The position numbers and the translations under genes are program-made. 32,621 bases of DNA, from contig JAUXIK010000027.1 of assembly GCA_030620995.1 (NCBI GenBank), positions 1 to 32,621 of the forward strand, read 5' to 3'. The notes under the pieces were generated by a model. The model had not been told where the DNA came from. It did not search any database and was given only the letters and a program-made list of their open reading frames with translations. The DNA comes from Candidatus Aegiribacteria sp. GTDB taxonomy: Bacteria; Fermentibacterota; Fermentibacteria; Fermentibacterales; JCC-6. Shown here piece after piece: positions 31,923-32,621 of the stretch; position 1 is the first letter of the stretch; every line of letters begins with the position of its first letter.

Positions 31923-32621
31923 CTATCTCAGAAGGACAACCCGGGCTGAGGCGAAGTCCCCGGATTCACTCACAATTCGGATGATGTAGATACCGCTGCT
32001 CAGGGTCTGACCGCTCGTGCCGCCTGCATTCCACGGGACGATATGCTGACCTTCAGCGATGGCTCCCATCTCCCGGCTGCTTACCAGCCGCCCTGCTGTG
32101 TTGAAGACCTCCAATCTGACGTTCTCCAGGTCCGGTGACTGGAACATCACATCGGCAGTGGAAGTGAAGGGATTAGGAAAGATGCCGGTGATGGAAAGAA
32201 ACTCCTGAATCTGGTCGCCAGCTGTGTCCTCAACTGAGAGCAGGTTGTTATGAAGGCCAAGACTGTGGCAATGTCCACCGGCAAGATCCACGAAGCCCGT
32301 GTTGGGCGCGGGCACATCGCACTGGCCCAAGCCGTTCGCCCCCCAGGCCACTATCGAGCTGTCTTCTTTCAGCCCCAGGCTGTGGGCATATCCACCTGCA
32401 ACTTTCACGAAGCCCGTGTTGGGCTCGGGCACATTGCACTGGCCCAAGCTGTTGTCCCCCCAGGTCACTATCGAGCCGTCTTCCTTCAGCCCCAGGCTGT
32501 GGCCAATTCCACCGTCCACTTCCACAAAGCCCGTGTTGGGCTCGGGCACATCACACTGGCCATAGCCGTTGCTCTCCCAGGCCACTATCGAGCTGTCTTC
32601 TTTCAGCCCCAGGCTGTGGGC
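31923..32621 (-). CDS. RCC1-repeat surface protein with C-terminal sorting domain (5' part outside the window)
   Basis: The minus-strand frame is open from the right edge to a TAG at 31925-31923, giving the last 232 residues. No true start is in the window. Three full 39-residue RCC1-like units (HSLGLKEDGSIVTWGDN, then LGQCNVPEPNTGFVKVAGG) are followed by a broken fourth (HSLGLHNN). These should build part of a beta-propeller for surface binding. After a linker, the last 80 or so residues are a FlgD/Por-type C-terminal domain: GIFPNPFTSTADVMF, VRLEVFNTAGRLVSS, a WNAGGTSGQTLSSGIYIIRI strand, and a basic LLR end. This layout is typical of type IX-like secreted proteins in FCB-related bacteria. 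No secretion machinery is in the window, and the ligand is unknown. Confidence 0.85.
   Translation of the reverse strand, partial: AHSLGLKEDSSIVAWESNGYGQCDVPEPNTGFVEVDGGIGHSLGLKEDGSIVTWGDNSLGQCNVPEPNTGFVKVAGGYAHSLGLKEDSSIVAWGANGLGQCDVPAPNTGFVDLAGGHCHSLGLHNNLLSVEDTAGDQIQEFLSITGIFPNPFTSTADVMFQSPDLENVRLEVFNTAGRLVSSREMGAIAEGQHIVPWNAGGTSGQTLSSGIYIIRIVSESGDFASARVVLLR
32253..32618 (-). repeat. 117-bp tandem DNA repeats encoding RCC1 units
   Basis: Units begin at 32618, 32501 and 32384 (minus strand), and a truncated one begins at 32267. The unit period is exactly 117 bp (39 codons). Long stretches are identical between units in DNA as well as protein, suggesting recent duplication or gene conversion. 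The array continues past the window edge. Confidence 0.9.

Noticed and set aside
32253..32618. Tandem repeats as a CRISPR array
   Set aside because: The period is 117 bp with no unique spacers, and the repeats translate as RCC1 units in one open frame.

Overview
The window is a gene-dense bacterial segment with intermediate GC content. Nearly all genes are on the plus strand, with a minus-strand pair at the left end and a minus-strand partial gene at the right end. Several features point to a diderm bacterium: two lipoprotein signal peptides, a TonB-type C-terminal domain, signal peptides, and a right-hand surface protein ending in a FlgD/Por-type (type IX-like) sorting domain. An archaeal/eukaryal-type PheRS and the repeat-rich secreted proteins suggest an uncultured lineage around the FCB superphylum or a neighbouring candidate phylum. 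This placement is inference; no rRNA gene or other phylogenetic marker settles it. Promoters look sigma70-like (TTGACA/TATAAT type), Shine-Dalgarno sites are clear, and TTG starts are common.

Layout. 1-823 (minus): start of a secreted protein and a small TPR protein. 961-3024: recG. 3109-8822: promoter, then a TPR/PEGA/TonB-C membrane protein, a small heat-shock protein, Lon protease and a lectin-like lipoprotein. 8824-12985: hairpin, promoter, LysM exported protein, a protein with three ribosomal L7/L12-like modules, a XerC/D-type recombinase and an unknown protein. 12983-15338: two glycosyltransferase genes boxed by long imperfect inverted repeats. 15430-22995: secreted caspase-like protease with a zinc ribbon, pheS, pheT and uvrB. 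23098-23803: a vapBC toxin-antitoxin module with its own promoter and operator-like repeats. 23914-31707: an IspH-UbiA fusion, an SH3b lipoprotein, purB, a GAF/degenerate-GGDEF membrane protein, purL and purQ. 31923-32621 (minus): 3' part of an RCC1-repeat surface protein.

How the genes fit together. Housekeeping functions (DNA repair: recG, uvrB; proteostasis: hsp20, lon; translation: pheST; purine synthesis: purB, purL, purQ; isoprenoids: ispH; chromosome resolution: xer) are interleaved in compact operons with lineage-specific envelope proteins. Adjacent genes repeatedly overlap by exactly 4 or exactly 8 nt, which implies translational coupling. No gene-free stretch exceeds 300 bases.

The strongest leads for something undescribed are five: the inverted-repeat-bounded glycosyltransferase cassette lying about 0.7 kb downstream of a tyrosine recombinase gene; the IspH-UbiA fusion with a missing first Asp motif; the protein with three L7/L12-like modules; the secreted caspase with an EF-hand-like loop and zinc ribbon, overlapping pheS; and the TPR-(Lys/Pro repeat)-TM-PEGA-TonB-C architecture.
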